Source: Tillus elongatus (taxonomy: Eukaryota; Arthropoda; Insecta; Coleoptera; Cleridae). From it: 64,000 nt of DNA. Positions 62,681 to 64,000 of this stretch are shown piece by piece. The translations under genes and the position numbers were made by a program. Positions within the stretch are counted from its first letter, which is position 1; every line of letters starts with the position of its first letter. The notes under the pieces were generated by a model, which was not told the DNA's origin, did no database searches, and saw only the letters and a list, made by a program, of their open reading frames with translations. Location: the NCBI GenBank assembly GCA_964006375.1, contig OZ023267.1, positions 28,332,739-28,396,738 of the forward strand, in the 5' to 3' direction.

Positions 62681-63956
62681 CGAGGTCTCGCTATGAAATA
62701 ACGAGACTGCACGCGCAGAAGGCGTCCTAGAGGGGTAGGGAGGGAAATGAATACAGCGTTGGATAGCTGGAAGTGTCTACGTAGTGGAAGTGTCCAGTAC
62801 GAAAACAGGTTTTAGTCACTGTAGTAGTATTATTTCTATAGAGGTTAGAAACGACCGTGTTTTTCTCGTGCTGATAACAATGTGTGAAACACGAGCAATG
62901 GATCAATGTGGAATTTCTCGTTAAATTAAAAAAAAACAAAAACTCCAGCTGAGTGCTATGGTGAGAATTCTCCATCTCGTGTGCGTGTTTACGGATGATA
63001 TAGACTGTTTTCTAAAGGCTGAGAGAGCACCGAAGATGACCAACGTCCAGGTCGACCTGTCTTTGTTTCAACTTCGCAAACAGTGACCAAAATCAATGAA
63101 ATTGTGCGCGGAGATCGTCGTATGAGGATTTGCGTGATTGCGGAGACTGTAAACGCGATAAAGAAACTGTCAGAAAAATTTTACATGACGATTTGAACAT
63201 GAAGAAAGTCTGTGCGAATTTGGTTCCAAAAAATTTGACCCCTGACCAAAAGCTCGTCCGTCAACAGATCTGCTCAGATTTTCTTGAGAGGTTAGATGAA
63301 GAGCCTGAATTGATGCAAAAGATCATCACTTGCGATGAAACCTGGATATTCCAATACGAAGTTGAAACTAAGCGGCAATCCATGCAATGGAAAACTCCTG
63401 CTTTGCCAATAATGAAAAAAGCAAGGATGTCAAAATCAAAATTCAAAGACATGCTAATCGTTTTTTTCTTTTCGATATTGAAGGCATTCTGATGACTGAG
63501 TGGGTTCCAGAAGGTCAAACTGTAATCGAAATTTATTATTTGAAAGTTTTGGCAACACTACGAGAGCGAGTTCATAAGAAACGGGCAGAAAAACAAGTCG
63601 TGGATCTTGCACCAGGACAACGCACCAGCCCATAACGCGCTGTCTGTGAGGCATTTTTTAGCCTCTACAGGCACCCCAGTGTGCCCAGTGACTTTTTCCT
63701 GCTTCCAAAGATCAAGTCTGCCTTAAAAGGAACCAGGTTGCGAGTCGATGGAAGAGGTGAAGCGAAAATCGGTGGAGCTCCTAAAATCTCTTACAAAAGA
63801 AGACCTCCAGCATTGCTTTGACCAATGGAAAAAACTAATGGAACGGTATGTAGCAAAGGGAGGGTGTACATTGAAGGGGAGCATTCGAATGTAGAATAAT
63901 TTACAAAATAAAACTCTGCTTGATAAGCAGTATCATTATTTAATAGCCAGACCTCG
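62681..63956 (+). mobile_element. Mariner element, inactive
   Basis: 1276 bp, the classic mariner size. TIRs CGAGGTCTCGCTATGAAATA and, inverted, CGAGGTCTGGCTATTAAATA, with TA on both sides (62679-62680, 63957-63958). The coding region is broken: MENSHHS...FFFNLTRNSTL is not in frame with the rest. From 63130 the catalytic-domain blocks DDLNMKKVCANLVPKNLTPD, ITCDETWIFQYEVETKRQSM and SWILHQDNAPAHNALSVRHF can be followed through two frame breaks. The third catalytic region is shortened (PSDFFLLPKIKSALKGTR-like sequence near 63690). Confidence 0.87.
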
Positions 63957-64000
63957 TAAGTTGGCAATTGAAAAAATAAAGTTGCCCTCTCCAAGCGTTT

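Overview
The window is nuclear DNA of an arthropod, most likely an insect. The order is not certain; a beetle-like genome is only a guess. The evidence is a pair of intron-containing animal genes on the + strand with GT/AG junctions, very AT-rich introns packed with (TA)n arrays, Jockey-type and I/R1-type LINE pieces, and many Tc1/mariner and pogo elements.

Host genes. (1) The 3' two-thirds of an arylsulfatase B-like gene: five exons at 5532-5758, 7844-8099, 28075-28232, 28297-28432 and 45350-46284, stop at 46282-46284, poly(A) signal at 46482. Exons for the N-terminal metal-binding Asp pair and the formylglycine Cys are not seen in the window and must lie upstream. (2) The 5' part of a sorting nexin 25-like gene (snazarus type): exons at 47240-47473, 47536-47711, 52194-52328, 58797-58969 and 59029-59215, continuing past the right edge.

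The most interesting object lies in the 20-kb arylsulfatase intron 8100-28074. It is a 10.5-kb Polinton/adintovirus-like element (about 17174-27696) with terminal inverted repeats (TIRs) of about 0.7 kb. Its genes form a virion-morphogenesis set: on the minus strand a candidate double-jelly-roll major capsid protein, a candidate penton/minor capsid protein, an adenain-type cysteine protease and a pX-like hydrophobic core/membrane protein; on the plus strand an FtsK/A32-type packaging ATPase, a glutamine-rich PY-like protein, a small fibre/collar-like protein and a 41-residue free-standing chromodomain; and again on the minus strand a KilA-N + DUF3627-like protein. I see no protein-primed DNA polymerase B and no integrase core, which normally define a Polinton. 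The element also carries a 218-bp tandem satellite, a 13-bp CAGCTG array, GC-rich GGCGCC arrays and CRE palindromes in the TIRs, and a tRNA-Gly-like sequence with encoded CCA in each TIR. It reads as a capsid-bearing, replication-deficient (satellite-like) or decayed member of the group.

Layout of the rest. 1-5531: microsatellite-bearing repeats, a LINE 3' end and a foldback. 5977-7718: LINE copy in an intron. 8118-17173: decayed mariner-type transposases, a 1.8-kb foldback between two (TA)n tracts, a 1.2-kb transposase gene with an inverted partial copy, and a 3.0-kb non-coding element nested between them. 28.8-34.9 kb: a nearly full LINE, an opposite-strand LINE, and a LINE scrap between 345-bp direct repeats. 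35321-38936: a 3.6-kb DNA element with 13-bp TIRs and a decayed gene. 40.6-44.9 kb: tandemly duplicated microsatellite-bearing repeat. Sorting nexin introns: a 2.45-kb TIR element, a 0.7-kb foldback, an almost intact pogo element (52693-55458) and a minus-strand LINE. After 59.2 kb: a MITE, an RNase H-bearing LINE 3' end, a transposase relic and a mariner (62681-63956).

The arylsulfatase and sorting nexin genes have no evident functional link. The viral cassette genes clearly belong together as capsid proteins, maturation protease and genome-packaging ATPase.
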